Positions 36,304 to 46,931 of a DNA stretch of 64,000 bases are shown here, piece after piece. Each line of letters starts with the position of its first letter. Position 1 is the first letter of the stretch. The position numbers were made by a program, and so were the translations under genes. The stretch comes from Chthoniobacter flavus (GTDB lineage: Bacteria; Verrucomicrobiota; Verrucomicrobiia; Chthoniobacterales; Chthoniobacteraceae): the NCBI GenBank assembly GCA_945861435.1, contig CAMAUX010000015.1, forward strand, positions 1 through 64,000. Direction: 5' to 3'. Below the pieces are notes generated by a model that saw only the letters and a program-made list of their open reading frames with translations, was not told the DNA's origin and did not search any database.

Positions 36304-37611
36304 TCACGGTTTCGGAGAGATGACGCCCGATTCCTGCAAGAACTTGGAGAGCGTCAAACCAATGGCGGCGCCCATTTCCCGGTATCCCTCCTGATTGCTC
36401 CGGTCCGTATTCCACGGGGTTTCAATGCAAAGCGCCAACGTGCTTTCCGGCGCGCGGGCCGCCACCCAGCAATGGCTCATCTGCATCCAGGTCGGACTGT
36501 AAACCGCCCCGCTTTTCACGAGCTTTTCCTGAACCGGCAGCACCTTCGTGAAATGCATCTTCGCCAGCCCCTCGAACCGCTCGATGGCCGCACGCTGCCC
36601 AGGCTTGCTCGCTTCGTCCGGCGGCGTGTGAAAATGAACCGCACGATCACCCGGCCCGGGATTGTGCAGGTCGATGAACGCACTCAACCGCCCCGCATCC
36701 ATGAGCGCACCGAGCGCCACCTGCGCGGCCGCCACCTCCGGCCAATGCGGACGAGCACTCCAATCCCTGTTTTGATCCTGCGGAAGCGCCTCCTTGCCAC
36801 CCTGTCCGCTGGCGACATGGTCCACGTCCATCACAGGCACAACGACGATCTCGTACTGCTGACGCAGCCACGCGGCCTCCGGACATCCTGCCAGAATCCA
36901 TTCGGCCACCCCCTGCGCAATCCAACTCGATCCGCATTCCCACGCATGCTGTCGCGCTTGAATCCACAGTGTGCCTCGCTGCGAGCCGGGCCGCCCTCCC
37001 TCCGCCATCCGCAAGAGAGGCACCGGCCTGCCATCCCGCGATTGGCAAAGCGACTCCGCCTTCGCCACCGCCGGATTTTTTTGCGCGCAACCGCGGACAA
37101 ACTCAGCGGAACGCGACGCCGTGTAAGGCGGCCCCCATGCCACCAAAACCTGCTCCGCCGTGGCTTTGAGACGGTAACTCATCCAATCCCCTTCCCGAAC
37201 GCCTGACTCGGTCTGCTGCCACGTCTCGCCATCCACCGACCACGCCGCGCGACTCGGACTCGCCCAATCCAAAGACAGCGGTTTGTCTTTGAGCCAGCCA
37301 TAGGCCGACTGCGGAATCGGTGCGCTGAGTGCACGCAATCGAAGCGTCAGAGTCTCACCCGCCTGCGCGCCGCGAATGCGGAAACTCCACCAGCAAGGCC
37401 ACCCATGACGCGGATCGCCTCCGGGCTCAAAGCCAATGCTTCTTGTTGCCTGATCAATCGACACCACCCTGGCCGAGGCCCCTTCGAAACCCGTCTCCAC
37501 CCTCAACTCCCCATCCGCAGCGCGGGCAGGAGCCAACGCCACAGCCAGAAGGATCCCCAGGAGCCTCAGAAATCCCAAGGCAAACACGCCGCGCGGAATC
37601 ATTCCCTTCAT
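36304..37611 (-). CDS. Secreted M14-like carboxypeptidase
   Basis: The 435-residue product has a signal peptide, a beta-rich N-terminal domain typical of M14 N-domains (to about 165), and a zinc carboxypeptidase domain. Zinc ligands are read as His and Glu in ARQHAWECGSSW and the third His in IDLHNPG. The catalytic Glu is in LALCIETPWN. The ordinary M14 arrangement is HxxE...H...E, so the site looks complete. It may cleave amide bonds of cell-wall peptides or proteins. It is close to the downstream minus-strand SGNH gene but separated by about 90 bases. Confidence 0.85.
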   Translation of the reverse strand: MKGMIPRGVFALGFLRLLGILLAVALAPARAADGELRVETGFEGASARVVSIDQATRSIGFEPGGDPRHGWPCWWSFRIRGAQAGETLTLRLRALSAPIPQSAYGWLKDKPLSLDWASPSRAAWSVDGETWQQTESGVREGDWMSYRLKATAEQVLVAWGPPYTASRSAEFVRGCAQKNPAVAKAESLCQSRDGRPVPLLRMAEGGRPGSQRGTLWIQARQHAWECGSSWIAQGVAEWILAGCPEAAWLRQQYEIVVVPVMDVDHVASGQGGKEALPQDQNRDWSARPHWPEVAAAQVALGALMDAGRLSAFIDLHNPGPGDRAVHFHTPPDEASKPGQRAAIERFEGLAKMHFTKVLPVQEKLVKSGAVYSPTWMQMSHCWVAARAPESTLALCIETPWNTDRSNQEGYREMGAAIGLTLSKFLQESGVISPKP

Positions 37612-37702
37612 TAGCCGACAGGTCAGAACACCAAGTGCCCGCACAAAGAGCGCGAGCCTTTGAAATCTCCCCGCTCTGAGAGCGCTCAGCCCTTTAGCTG
37701 AC

Positions 37703-38989
37703 TTAAAGCGGCGTCACTGCCACGGTGTGCTTCACCGGAACCAGCGACGCGCGGACCTGTGCGTCCAACTTCGAGTGGGTGGATGCGAGTTTCTTGCGCA
37801 ATCCATCAAGCAGCACTCCAAGCTCCGGATCCTTTTGGACATCCCCGCTCAGGCTCCTGAAATTACTGATCATCCCCTTGATGATGTTCGTCTCGTAAGC
37901 CTGCTTGGCGCCCACCGCGCTCATCACGGCCTTGAAAGGCTCGTCAAACGGAGTCTTCGAGAACTCAGCAGCGAGGTTGATTCCCGCAGCAAGCTGCTCC
38001 TTGGTGAACTCACGCACCTCGTCACCCCATGTCACTTTCGCGCGCGCACTCGCGAGATTACTTACCCTCAAAGTAAACCGGTTGAGGTCGGCGTTGAACG
38101 GAAGAAACGGCAGGATGCTCCGCGTTCCGCCCGAAGACTTGGCGTCGCCATCAAAACAAAAGGGATAGCGTGCACTCTCCAGCTCCACCTTCCCGGCTGC
38201 GGTGGACAGCACCTTGTGGCCCGCCGATGCCGTCGCCTTGCCTGCAAAATCCAAATTAATCTCCCCCACCTGCCCGTCGCAGCCAAGGCCGCGGAGGAAT
38301 GCATACGCCATCGCGAGCTGCCCATTCGCTCCCGGATGAACGCCGTCCCGCCCGCACACGTCGTAGTCTTCGCCAAGCGCTGCCTTGCCCTTCGCCATCG
38401 ACTCCATCATCGGGGTGTGGACATCGGCGAAGCTCTGCTGGAATTCGGCGGACAGCTTTTTCCCAATCTGGCCAAGGCTCGCGAGGCTTTCATTGTAGCT
38501 CGTCGCTGCGTTCAGCGTTCCAAAGTTTGATTTCACGAAGAACTTGGAATCCACCGCCCCCGGGGTTCCTACCACCGTGTGAACCTTCCCCTCCACGAGC
38601 TTGCCGATGACGGCGCGCATCGAGTCCTCGTACCGCTTTCCAGTGGCGGCATCGAAGGGGTGATAGGCACCATCGTTCATTCCGTAGCAGAGCGTCGCGA
38701 CGGTGGGATTGAAGGTCGCCAGATCGTTCTGCATTCGCACGGCAAAGCCACCTGCCGTCTCGCCACCCCAGCCGAACTGAAACACGTGCACATCAGGCCG
38801 GGCAGCCACCGCAAGAAGATAGGTCTCAATGTATTTCGAATACATCTTCTGCTCCGTGATCGAATCCCCAACGATCGCCAGTCGCGCGTCCTTCGGCAGA
38901 AGCGCCGGTTGCTGGGAGCTATCCGCGGCGGGGCAGAACAGCGGGAGAAGAAAAAGAGGCGTGATAAGAGCGGAGAAGCGGAGGTTCAT
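37703..38989 (-). CDS. Secreted SGNH/GDSL hydrolase
   Basis: The 428-residue protein has a signal peptide and a GDSL/SGNH esterase domain: GDSIT (41-45, nucleophile Ser43), a Gly in block II (GWGGETAGG), GMND block III, and DGVHP block V (catalytic Asp-His). The remaining C-terminal 190 residues are a separate beta/alpha region seen in many Planctomycetota and Verrucomicrobiota versions. Such enzymes deacetylate sugars or polysaccharides. It diverges from a GH75-like chitosanase, a neighbour that may act on the same substrate. Confidence 0.9.
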   Translation of the reverse strand: MNLRFSALITPLFLLPLFCPAADSSQQPALLPKDARLAIVGDSITEQKMYSKYIETYLLAVAARPDVHVFQFGWGGETAGGFAVRMQNDLATFNPTVATLCYGMNDGAYHPFDAATGKRYEDSMRAVIGKLVEGKVHTVVGTPGAVDSKFFVKSNFGTLNAATSYNESLASLGQIGKKLSAEFQQSFADVHTPMMESMAKGKAALGEDYDVCGRDGVHPGANGQLAMAYAFLRGLGCDGQVGEINLDFAGKATASAGHKVLSTAAGKVELESARYPFCFDGDAKSSGGTRSILPFLPFNADLNRFTLRVSNLASARAKVTWGDEVREFTKEQLAAGINLAAEFSKTPFDEPFKAVMSAVGAKQAYETNIIKGMISNFRSLSGDVQKDPELGVLLDGLRKKLASTHSKLDAQVRASLVPVKHTVAVTPL

Positions 38990-39216
38990 AAGGGGTGGAA
39001 TAGACTGTCGGGTTGTCTATATCCGACGGGCGTGCGCCGGAAGAATCTATTTCGCTGCTCGTTCGCCTTTCCCCCAACACCGCACGGAGCGTGTCCTGAT
39101 GGGGGTGAAAGCGCCTCGCCCCCTCGTCGCCCTGCTCAATCCAGCAGCATCTCCACAGCGCCCTACCACACCAAATCACCATTTACATCATCCATCCGGT
39201 ACTTACCGTTTATCTA

Positions 39217-40344
39217 ATGCGCATCGTAACACGGCCAAACACCCCCATGTTCATCTCCGCGTTCTTCATCTCCGCGCTCTGGATGCTCCGCCTATCGGCG
39301 TGGAGCGATGACCTTCCGAGTTGGGTGGAACCGGTACGCGAACCCCTCGTATTCAAGAAGACCAGCGCGGGAGGGTATCTGGAAATCACGAAAACCGGGA
39401 CCATCACACGCCCCAAGCCCATCACCAGCGCGGACGCACTGGAGAAACTCAATCCCGGTTTGATGGGAACATTACCGGGTCTCAAAGATCTGATTACCAA
39501 CGGGACGGTCTCTCCCAAGTTCAAGGCGCTTTACGACGCGAAGATTGAAGAGGTGAAAGGCGGCGACGTGATGGAGCCCAATGACTTCTTCGACTGCGCA
39601 ACGGTTCTGAACCTGAAAGACCCAAAATCCGGCCGCAGCGCTGTGCTCTTTGAGTCCAATATGGACACCTGCACGGACGGCTCCGACCCCGGGCGCCTTT
39701 CGACCTTGAGCGACTACGCGGAGGCGCGCCGCTCGGGATCCTATCAGCCAACCGTCGCTTATTCCTGGGCCAAAAAAGAAACGAACACGCCCCCAAATCC
39801 GTTCCTCAAATACTGGGATGAGAGGATCGGGCTCATGCGCGGCATCAAGAAGCAGGTCGATGAGTTGGCGGAGGCGGACAAGGCTTCTTTCTGGCAGGGC
39901 ATGAAGAATCACTGCGATGAGAAGTTCACTCTGCTCGAAAAGAAGGCCAGCGAGTATCGCCCCACACTGCAGACGCGCCGCTCGTTAGTCGCCAGCCTCG
40001 ATCCATTCATCGTCGTCCCCAAAACTTGGGTCGACGATCAGATCCACGTCGGCGATTACGCCGCAGTGGTCTACGAGGGAAAGATCTATCCCTGTATCAT
40101 CGGCGACGCCGGGCCGGCGACCAAGACAGGCGAGGGTTCGCTGAAACTAGCTCAGGCCCTCAACCCCAAAGCATCGAGCCGCATGAGCCCGGTCAACAAG
40201 GTCAGCGTGACCTATATCGTCTTCCCGGGCACCGCCTCCCCAAGGGCCACACCGGATATGACCGCCTACCATCAAGAAGTCAGCCGGTTCCTCACAGAAA
40301 TCGGCGGCCTCGGCTGTGAGGTGAAGCTCCACGCGTGGAAATAA
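39217..40344 (+). CDS. Secreted GH75-like chitosanase
   Basis: GH75 enzymes cut chitosan. The 375-residue product has a signal peptide and, in the second half, family-type stretches: VLFESNMDTCTDGSDPG (acidic cluster), SLVASLDPFIVVP, HVGDYAAVVYEGKIYPCIIGDAGPATKTGEGS. These resemble the GH75 catalytic region with its acidic residues. Identification is by eye from this pattern, with no alignment, so the family is likely but not certain. It is flanked by two SGNH esterases, which would suit deacetylation and cleavage of chitin-like polymers. An internal Met at 39247 is an alternative start. Confidence 0.62.
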   Translation: MRIVTRPNTPMFISAFFISALWMLRLSAWSDDLPSWVEPVREPLVFKKTSAGGYLEITKTGTITRPKPITSADALEKLNPGLMGTLPGLKDLITNGTVSPKFKALYDAKIEEVKGGDVMEPNDFFDCATVLNLKDPKSGRSAVLFESNMDTCTDGSDPGRLSTLSDYAEARRSGSYQPTVAYSWAKKETNTPPNPFLKYWDERIGLMRGIKKQVDELAEADKASFWQGMKNHCDEKFTLLEKKASEYRPTLQTRRSLVASLDPFIVVPKTWVDDQIHVGDYAAVVYEGKIYPCIIGDAGPATKTGEGSLKLAQALNPKASSRMSPVNKVSVTYIVFPGTASPRATPDMTAYHQEVSRFLTEIGGLGCEVKLHAWK

Positions 40345-40454
40345 CACCGCTCCAGGGAGGGCCCCCTGCCATTCAAGCGCGATAAGTACAAATCCCCGCA
40401 GGGCGGGTCCCCACACATTTGACAGTCTCCGCGATGCCGACCTTAATCGGCCCT

Positions 40455-41732
40455 ATGAGACGACTCCTGTTCTGTATCTGCATCCTCAGCGCAGCCGTTT
40501 CTCTCTCAGCACAGGTGCCGCTCTGGGATCTCGCAAAAGACAGCATCCCCGCAGAACTCAACCACGGCGCCACGCGCACCACCGACGGCACACTGACGAT
40601 TGGTGGCGATAACTATTTCGGCGTTCCGGCCTCGGCTTTCCCAGACCAGAAAAACTTCACGGTCCAGGTCACCGTCTCCTTCCCTGAACTCACCGACGGC
40701 ACGAGTCTTAATGTTCTCCTCAAACAACGCGCGGACGGTGAGGACACAGGCCTCGGTCTCACCTGCATCCACAGCCCAAACTGGAGGGTCTACCGACCCA
40801 TCATCAACGGAATGCACATCGGCGGACTCCGCATGAATTTCCAACCAAACACCCCCTACACCTTCACCGTCGCAGTCCGCAACGGCAGCCCCTCCTATTA
40901 CCTCAACGATGCGCCGGGCGGTCAGTATTTCACGCTGCTGCTACCTAATGACGAACCATTGTGGGTGGGCAAAAAACTTCTTCCACGTGAAGTCCCTTTC
41001 ACCTCCGCCCATGTCTCAGCGCTGAAAGTCTACGGCTCCGACTTCCACTACAAGTCGCCGAAGGAAAAACTGAGCGCCGAACCGCGCGGCGCCATCGCCG
41101 GCAAAAACTGGATGATAGATGCTCCCACCGTCATCGACTCCCGCCGCCCCAAGATCCTCTTCTACGGCGACTCCATCTCCGGCGGTTACCGCCAGCATCT
41201 CCTCCCGGCAATGGAGGGCCGCGTCTACGCCTACCACTGGACGGGCTTCGTCGGCGGCATCGATCCGAAGGTGGACTCGGTCATCAAGCAAGGAGCCGCA
41301 ATCGCCGACTTCCAGCTCATCTTCTTCAACAACGGGCTCCACTCGCTCTCGTGGACCGAGGAAAAAGCCACCGACCAGCAGGTCATCGACACCACGCGCG
41401 CCATTGTCCGCGGTTTCAAGAGCGGTGCGCCCCAAGCGAAATTATTCTGGATCGCCACGACACCACACACCGCCCGTCGCAGCGAACCCGGCAAGCCGGT
41501 GGACGCGCTCGGCGACAAGAACCCGGTGGTGCTCCGCATCAACCGCCTCGCTGAAAAGGTGATGAAAGAGGAAGGGGTGGAGGTGATCGACATGTACACC
41601 CCGCTCGCCGCCAGACTGGAGCTCGCCGCCGGTGATGAATACCACTGGTCCAGCCCCGCCTATCAGATCATCTCCGACGCCATCGTGGCTAAGACGAATG
41701 AAGCCCTGAAGCTCAACGGCCCGGCCAAGTAA
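40455..41732 (+). CDS. Secreted SGNH hydrolase with N-terminal jelly-roll domain
   Basis: The 425-residue protein has a signal peptide, a LamG/DUF1080-like beta-sandwich (about 25-210), and a C-terminal SGNH hydrolase domain: FYGDSISGG (nucleophile Ser), a GG-type block II, FFNNGLHS (block III Asn), and DEYHWSSPA (catalytic Asp/His). This arrangement is common for polysaccharide deacetylases in these phyla. It follows the GH75-like gene by 110 bases on the same strand and is likely part of the same activity set. The ATG at 40455 is favoured because it starts the signal peptide. Confidence 0.85.
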   Translation: MRRLLFCICILSAAVSLSAQVPLWDLAKDSIPAELNHGATRTTDGTLTIGGDNYFGVPASAFPDQKNFTVQVTVSFPELTDGTSLNVLLKQRADGEDTGLGLTCIHSPNWRVYRPIINGMHIGGLRMNFQPNTPYTFTVAVRNGSPSYYLNDAPGGQYFTLLLPNDEPLWVGKKLLPREVPFTSAHVSALKVYGSDFHYKSPKEKLSAEPRGAIAGKNWMIDAPTVIDSRRPKILFYGDSISGGYRQHLLPAMEGRVYAYHWTGFVGGIDPKVDSVIKQGAAIADFQLIFFNNGLHSLSWTEEKATDQQVIDTTRAIVRGFKSGAPQAKLFWIATTPHTARRSEPGKPVDALGDKNPVVLRINRLAEKVMKEEGVEVIDMYTPLAARLELAAGDEYHWSSPAYQIISDAIVAKTNEALKLNGPAK

Positions 41733-41986
41733 GCGGCTTCGCGCGGCGGGATGCATCGCTCCCCTCTTCCTCGCGCGTTAGTGCGGCGCAGCTTCGTACA
41801 GCTTGCTAATGACTCCACTGGGATGAGCGCAGCTCACGCGCTACCATTCTCCAATCGTCCTGATAAACCCTGCAGGACCGTACCATTCATCACACCCGCC
41901 CCTGAAGCACTTCCACCGACGCACGCCCGCCACGCCTTTCCTATTACTCAGCATCGGACGTCCCTCCCACCCCGGGATCACCCAGC

Positions 41987-44716
41987 ATGTCTAAAACCCT
42001 TCCCCGCCCGCTGCTCTCCCTCATTGTCCTATGTCCCACGCTTCTTTTTGCAGCGGATGCTCCCCCACCAGCGCTGATGCATGAGCGCCACAAGGCGCTC
42101 CTCGAGACTTATTGCACCGACTGTCACGGCGCGGAAAAGCAGAAGGGGAAGTTCCGCGTGGACACCCTGCCCTTCTCACTGACCGAAGTAAGATCGGCTG
42201 AGAAATGGCAGAAAATTCTCAATGCATTGAACTCCGGCGACATGCCGCCGGACGACGCAAAACAGCTGCCAAAGGACTCAAAGGCGGATTTTCTGGACGA
42301 ACTCTCCACCGTGATGGTGGCGGCCAGACGCAATCTCGGTGACCAACGCGGTGCGATCACGATGCGCAGGCTCAACCGGCGCGAGTACCGAAACACGCTC
42401 AGGGAACTGCTCGGAGTGGAGATCAATGTCAGCGAACTTCCCCCAGACACAAGTTCGGGCGGGTTCGACACGGTCGGGGCAAATCTCTTCATGTCCGGCA
42501 ACCAGTTCGAACAATACCAGTCCCTAGGACGCGAGGCCCTGACGGAGTCTTTCGAGCGACAGACGGCAGCGGCCGTGGAAAAGAAGCAGCGCTACGAGGC
42601 GGAAGCGTGGACACCCATGGTCACCAAATACGTCGCCTATCAAATCGATGCACGGGAGCGGGCCCAGCGCTGGGTGGAGGCCGTAAACGAGGCAGCGGCC
42701 AAGCCTGAGAACAGCGAGATCGTCGCGGCCCTGAAGAAGACATCGAAAAACGACGCCATTTTCCGGCGTCTGTGGGAGAAGATTCCGGGCGCACCCTCCC
42801 CGCGCTCCTTTGGCTTCGACAAGAAGGGGGAAAATGACGCCGACCTTGCGAACGCCGAACTGTCTGCGTCCTGGCTCCCCTACCATCAGTATTACCTGCG
42901 GCAGCCGGCATTAGACACGGGAGCCTATCTAGGCACCCAGACCCAGCATCCATCGGTGATCAACATCAACTACATCGAGATGCTCGTGCCTTTCTCATGG
43001 CCGGTGGGCGAATACGTCGTGCGCGTGCGCATCGCCGCAACCAACGACGCGCCACCCGATCGGCGCTTTCTGGACTTCGGCATCAACGCCCGCTCCAAGG
43101 TGATGAACACCTGCGAGGTCACCGGCACCATGGACGCGCCTCAGATCATCGAATTCCAACTCAGCATGACAAGGGGTAACTCGGTGCGCGAGAACCGCAC
43201 CCTGTTCATCCGAGAGAAGGGCAGCTGGGACGATAATTACGAGGGCGGCCGCAAGCGTGCCGCAGCATTGAAACGCAATGGCATCGGCCCGGAATTCGCC
43301 CTGTGGGTGGACTGGATGGAAATCGAGCGCAAGCCCGATGCCGACAAGCCCAAGCCCCCAGGCATTGCAGCACTCGGCATTCCCTTGGACGATGCCGCGC
43401 CACCTCCCGATGCGGCCGGACTGCGCACCGCGCTGGAGCGCTTTGCCACCGAGGCATTCAGGGGCTCCACGCCACCAGCGCGCCTCATCGACAGGCTGAC
43501 GGCCCTTTATGAAACCCGCAGAAAAGCGGGCGACAAACACAGCGCCGCATTAAAGGAGACCGTGTCCGTTGTTCTCGCCTCCCCGATGTTCCTCTATCTT
43601 GCGGAGCAAAGCGCGCCCGCCGCCGATAATGAATCCGGAGCCAGCACGGCCCGGGAGTCCAGATTACTTTCCGCTCCCGAGCTCGCCGCGCGCCTCTCTT
43701 ATTTCCTGTGGTCCGCCCCCCCGGATTCCATCCTTCGCGAACTCGCTCGCAGCGGAGAACTCATGAAACCCGGGATGCTCGAAGCCCAGGTAGAAAGGCT
43801 CCTCGACGATCCCCGTGCCGAAGGTTTCATCAAGGCATTCGTGCAGCAGTGGCTGGGCATGGAGCGCTTTGACTTTTTTGAAGTGAATCTGGCGCTTTAT
43901 CCCCGCTTTGACTTCGCCACGAAAAACTCCGCCCGGGGTGAAGTCTATGAAACGGTCAAACACCTCATCCGCCAGAACGCGAGCCTGCGCGATCTCTTGA
44001 AGTCAGACTATGTGATGGCCGATCGCGTGTTGGCCCACTTCTACGGCCTCCCGGCGGGAAACGGCCACGGCTATGAGAAGATCGCTCTCCCGAAGGATTC
44101 CCCGCGCGGCGGCTTGCTGGGAATGGCCGCCGTCCAGTTCATGGGTGGCAACGGCGAACGCACCAGCCCGGTGGAGCGCGGAGCATGGGTGCTGCGCAAA
44201 CTGCTTCACGACCCGCCGCCGCCCGCGCCCGCGAATATCCCAGCCATCACGCGCCTTGCGGGAAAGGTCCTCACCACTCAGGAGCGCCTCCGCGCGCACC
44301 AAGAAGAGCCCCAGTGCGCGAGCTGCCATCGCAAGATCGACCCCATCGGATTCGGCTTGGAAAACTTCGACGGCGCCGGCCAGTGGCGCACCGAAGACAG
44401 TTACCAAGCCATCGATGCGAACGGCAAACCTGATCCGAAGACCAAAAAAACGTGGACCATCGAAGCGGCGGCGACTCTTCACAAAGGGCCATCCTTCCAG
44501 ACCTACTTCGAGCTGCGCGATATCATCGCCTCCAAAACTGACGCGTTCTCCAGAGGCTTTAGCGAAGCTCTTCTCGAATACGCCCTCGGCCGCCAGGTCG
44601 GCTTCAAAGACGAACCCCTCCTGAACCAAATGCTCGATAAAGCCCGGACCAAGGACTTCGCCGTTCGCGAATTCATTCACACTCTCGTCGGCAGCCGGGA
44701 GTTCCACACAAAGTAG
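41987..44716 (+). CDS. DUF1592-type cytochrome c protein (Planctomycete-type)
   Basis: The 909-residue exported protein has an N-terminal cytochrome-type CTDCHG heme site (about 43-48) and the ordered domains DUF1587 ([18 protein letters not shown]), DUF1595/1592 ([15 protein letters not shown]), DUF1588 and DUF1585, the last with a second CASCH heme motif (about 780). Proteins of this sort form paired systems with DUF1552 partners, whose role in polysaccharide or c-type electron transfer is unknown. The DUF1552 gene begins 23 bases downstream, so this is a clear operon. The partners are in the opposite order at 56-60 kb. Confidence 0.93.
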   Translation: MSKTLPRPLLSLIVLCPTLLFAADAPPPALMHERHKALLETYCTDCHGAEKQKGKFRVDTLPFSLTEVRSAEKWQKILNALNSGDMPPDDAKQLPKDSKADFLDELSTVMVAARRNLGDQRGAITMRRLNRREYRNTLRELLGVEINVSELPPDTSSGGFDTVGANLFMSGNQFEQYQSLGREALTESFERQTAAAVEKKQRYEAEAWTPMVTKYVAYQIDARERAQRWVEAVNEAAAKPENSEIVAALKKTSKNDAIFRRLWEKIPGAPSPRSFGFDKKGENDADLANAELSASWLPYHQYYLRQPALDTGAYLGTQTQHPSVININYIEMLVPFSWPVGEYVVRVRIAATNDAPPDRRFLDFGINARSKVMNTCEVTGTMDAPQIIEFQLSMTRGNSVRENRTLFIREKGSWDDNYEGGRKRAAALKRNGIGPEFALWVDWMEIERKPDADKPKPPGIAALGIPLDDAAPPPDAAGLRTALERFATEAFRGSTPPARLIDRLTALYETRRKAGDKHSAALKETVSVVLASPMFLYLAEQSAPAADNESGASTARESRLLSAPELAARLSYFLWSAPPDSILRELARSGELMKPGMLEAQVERLLDDPRAEGFIKAFVQQWLGMERFDFFEVNLALYPRFDFATKNSARGEVYETVKHLIRQNASLRDLLKSDYVMADRVLAHFYGLPAGNGHGYEKIALPKDSPRGGLLGMAAVQFMGGNGERTSPVERGAWVLRKLLHDPPPPAPANIPAITRLAGKVLTTQERLRAHQEEPQCASCHRKIDPIGFGLENFDGAGQWRTEDSYQAIDANGKPDPKTKKTWTIEAAATLHKGPSFQTYFELRDIIASKTDAFSRGFSEALLEYALGRQVGFKDEPLLNQMLDKARTKDFAVREFIHTLVGSREFHTK

Positions 44717-44739
44717 CCACCCCCGATTCAGCAACGCTC

Positions 44740-46038
44740 ATGCAAAACCAAATCGCCCGCCGGCAATTCCTGCGCTCCAGCACAGCCCTCATTGCATTGC
44801 CTTTTCTGGAGTCCCTCGGCTTCCGCCGCTTCGCTTCGGCAGCCTCCGCGGTTGCCCCGCCCAAGCGTCTTATCTTTCTCGGCTTCGGATGGGGAATCAC
44901 CACCGAAACATGGTTTCCGGACATCAAGCATCCCGGCGCCGACTACACCCTGCCGGAGGGCCTCCAACCGCTTGCCCGCCACAAGGCCGACTTCTCCATC
45001 GTGCAGGGGCTTTGGAATAAATACTCCGACCAAGGACACGCAGGCAGCACCTACTGGCTCACCGGGGCGAACCGTTTTGCTGAGCCAGGACAGAACTCCC
45101 ACAACAGCATCTCGGCTGACCAAGTCGCTGCAGCGCAGCTCGGCATGAACACGCGCTTCGCTTCCATCCAGCTCAACGGCGGCGAGCCCAACGCCGAATC
45201 CTCCGGACACGGCCCGGGACTTTCCATGGCATGGAACATCTCGGGAAAGCCTGTCGCCGGCGAGAACGGCCCGGTGGCCGCGTATCATCGTCTTTTCTCC
45301 AAGGACACCACCCCCATTGAGCAACAGAAAGCCATGCTCGCGCAGAAGCGCAGCGTGCTGGACACGGTGCTCGAGAACGCAAGGGACCTGCAACGAGGCA
45401 TCGGCAGGGAGGACGCCGCCAAGCTCGAGGAGTATTTCCAGGGAATCCGCGACATCGAGACGCGCCTCAGCAAGGACGAGAAATGGATCGGCGTGCAACA
45501 ACCCAATGCCCCCATTCCAGAGCCTCAACAGGGCTTGGCCGGCAAGGAGGAGATCAAGATCATGTACGACATCCTGCTCGCGGCCATCCAGACCGACAGC
45601 ACACGCGTCCTGACTTACAGGCAGCCCGTGAGCACGTTACTCACCAGCATCGGCATCAAAGTCGCCCCTCACGACATGAGCCACTATCACTCCACTCTGG
45701 GGGAGAAACTCGACGCCTCAAAACAACGCGACCTCGTGCAAAGCGAACTCCTCGCCGGCCTCATCGACAAACTCAAGGCCGCGAAGGAATCAGACGGCTC
45801 GCGCCTGTTCGACCACGTCGCCCTGGCCTACGGCAGCAACCTCCGCACAGAGCACAACCTCGACAACTGCCCCACCCTTCTCACCGGCGGCGGCGCCGGA
45901 ATCAAACTGGGCCACAACATCGTCGCGGCCAAGGACACCCCGCTCTCCAATGCGTGGCTCACCCTTCTCCATGGCATCGGCGTAAAAGCCGAACGCCATG
46001 GCGACAGCACCGGAGTCCTCAAGGAACTCATCGCCTAA
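44740..46038 (+). CDS. DUF1552 protein, Tat-exported
   Basis: The 432-residue product has a twin-arginine signal (ARRQFLRSSTALIALP) and the DUF1552 body: RLIFLGFGWG, NSHNSISADQVAA, FQGIRDIETRLSKDEKW, SHYHSTLGEKLDASK and GNNLR-like C-terminal YGSNLRTEHNLDNCPTLL. DUF1552 proteins pair with DUF1592 cytochromes in Planctomycetota and Verrucomicrobiota. It follows its partner by 23 bases and ends next to the decayed intron region. It differs from the second DUF1552 gene at 56.1 kb, which is not its near-copy. Confidence 0.92.
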   Translation: MQNQIARRQFLRSSTALIALPFLESLGFRRFASAASAVAPPKRLIFLGFGWGITTETWFPDIKHPGADYTLPEGLQPLARHKADFSIVQGLWNKYSDQGHAGSTYWLTGANRFAEPGQNSHNSISADQVAAAQLGMNTRFASIQLNGGEPNAESSGHGPGLSMAWNISGKPVAGENGPVAAYHRLFSKDTTPIEQQKAMLAQKRSVLDTVLENARDLQRGIGREDAAKLEEYFQGIRDIETRLSKDEKWIGVQQPNAPIPEPQQGLAGKEEIKIMYDILLAAIQTDSTRVLTYRQPVSTLLTSIGIKVAPHDMSHYHSTLGEKLDASKQRDLVQSELLAGLIDKLKAAKESDGSRLFDHVALAYGSNLRTEHNLDNCPTLLTGGGAGIKLGHNIVAAKDTPLSNAWLTLLHGIGVKAERHGDSTGVLKELIA

Positions 46039-46149
46039 GAGGCACAAGTATCACAGGGCGCCACACGTCCCAGCCCGTCGCAAGGGATGGTTCGGATGGC
46101 ACTTAGATTGGAGGCTTCGCCGTGACTTTTGGTACCACGCCTGCGACCA

Positions 46150-46195
46150 GTGAAGCCGATAGAGACAGGCAAACTTCCTCGATGCTTTGTTGGCT
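46150..46195 (+). repeat. AGCCGATAGAGACAGGC repeat, copy 1
   Basis: Contains the 35-base K repeat (one base different in the core: GAGACAGGC) and continues with GATGCTTTGTTGGCT. On the minus strand that continuation reads as the RT segment Arg-Ala-Asn-Lys-Ala, so the intron RT frame is cut exactly here. Confidence 0.75.
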
Positions 46196-46783
46196 CTGAC
46201 CTTGCGCACCGCTTCCACGCTCTCCACGCGGTAGCCTTCGCTTTCATACAGGGGTCGGAGTTGGATTCGCATTCACTCCAATCCCCCAACGAAGGCTGCC
46301 GCCTCCATCTCTTTTCACTGCGAAGACGGTAAAGCGCCGGATTTCTTCCCGATAAATCTCTCCATAGAAACTGTAGAAGCGCCACTTCGGCTCCGCTTTT
46401 GCTTTCCGATAGAGCGCAATTTGAAGCTTTCGAATTTTACTCGGCGTTCCTATCTCCGCTTGCGCGGAGCCATCGCCAGATCCTTCGCTTTGTCGCTAGA
46501 ATAAAAGCACTGCCGCTTCGCTCCTCGTGGGTTGTAGTGTCCCACAGATCAACGCTCCTACCAGCGGCTCCGACTTCTGCTCCGGCCCGTTCGCTCTCAC
46601 CTGCGTACAGGCTTGAAACGGCGGTTGAGGCATCTGCCCCTATGCCCCCCGCCCGAGCAGATCTCCCGGATGATCTCGGTGCCATTTCCAACCATGCCGT
46701 CCACGAATACGCCGTCAGGGGTTGCGTCAGCCGGACAGTTGCTCTTGGGCTGACTTCGCTGGCGTTGATGCTTCGCTCCCTAC

Positions 46784-46818
46784 GTGAAGCCGATAGGGAC
46801 AGGCAAACTTCCTCGATG
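46784..46818 (+). repeat. K repeat (GGGACAGGC), copy 2
   Basis: 35-base sequence starting GTGAAGCCGATAGGGACAGG, identical to copy 1 except at one base. It directly precedes a 71-base piece of a DUF1552 gene. GAAGCC and GGC...CTTC can form a hairpin around the GATAGGGACA loop. Confidence 0.85.
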
Positions 46819-46889
46819 ACCCGCATGGAGATCCCCGCCAACGAGGTCGTCCCGCGCGGCGAATACATCCGGCTCATGGGCGACCTCAT
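46819..46889 (+). pseudogene. 71-bp captured fragment of a DUF1552 gene
   Basis: Identical at all 71 positions to 56903-56973 inside the DUF1552 gene 10 kb away. It encodes TRMEIPANEVVPRGEY and following residues. It lies exactly between K repeat copies 2 and 3 with no extra bases on either side. Confidence 0.95.
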
Positions 46890-46931
46890 AGCCGATAGGG
46901 ACAGGCAAACTTCCTCGATGCTTTGTTGGCT
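46890..46931 (+). repeat. K repeat (GGGACAGGC), copy 3
   Basis: AGCCGATAGGGACAGGC followed by the same tail as copy 1 through GCTTTGTTGGCT. Ends AGCCGA and TTGGCT are nearly inverted. Confidence 0.85.
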
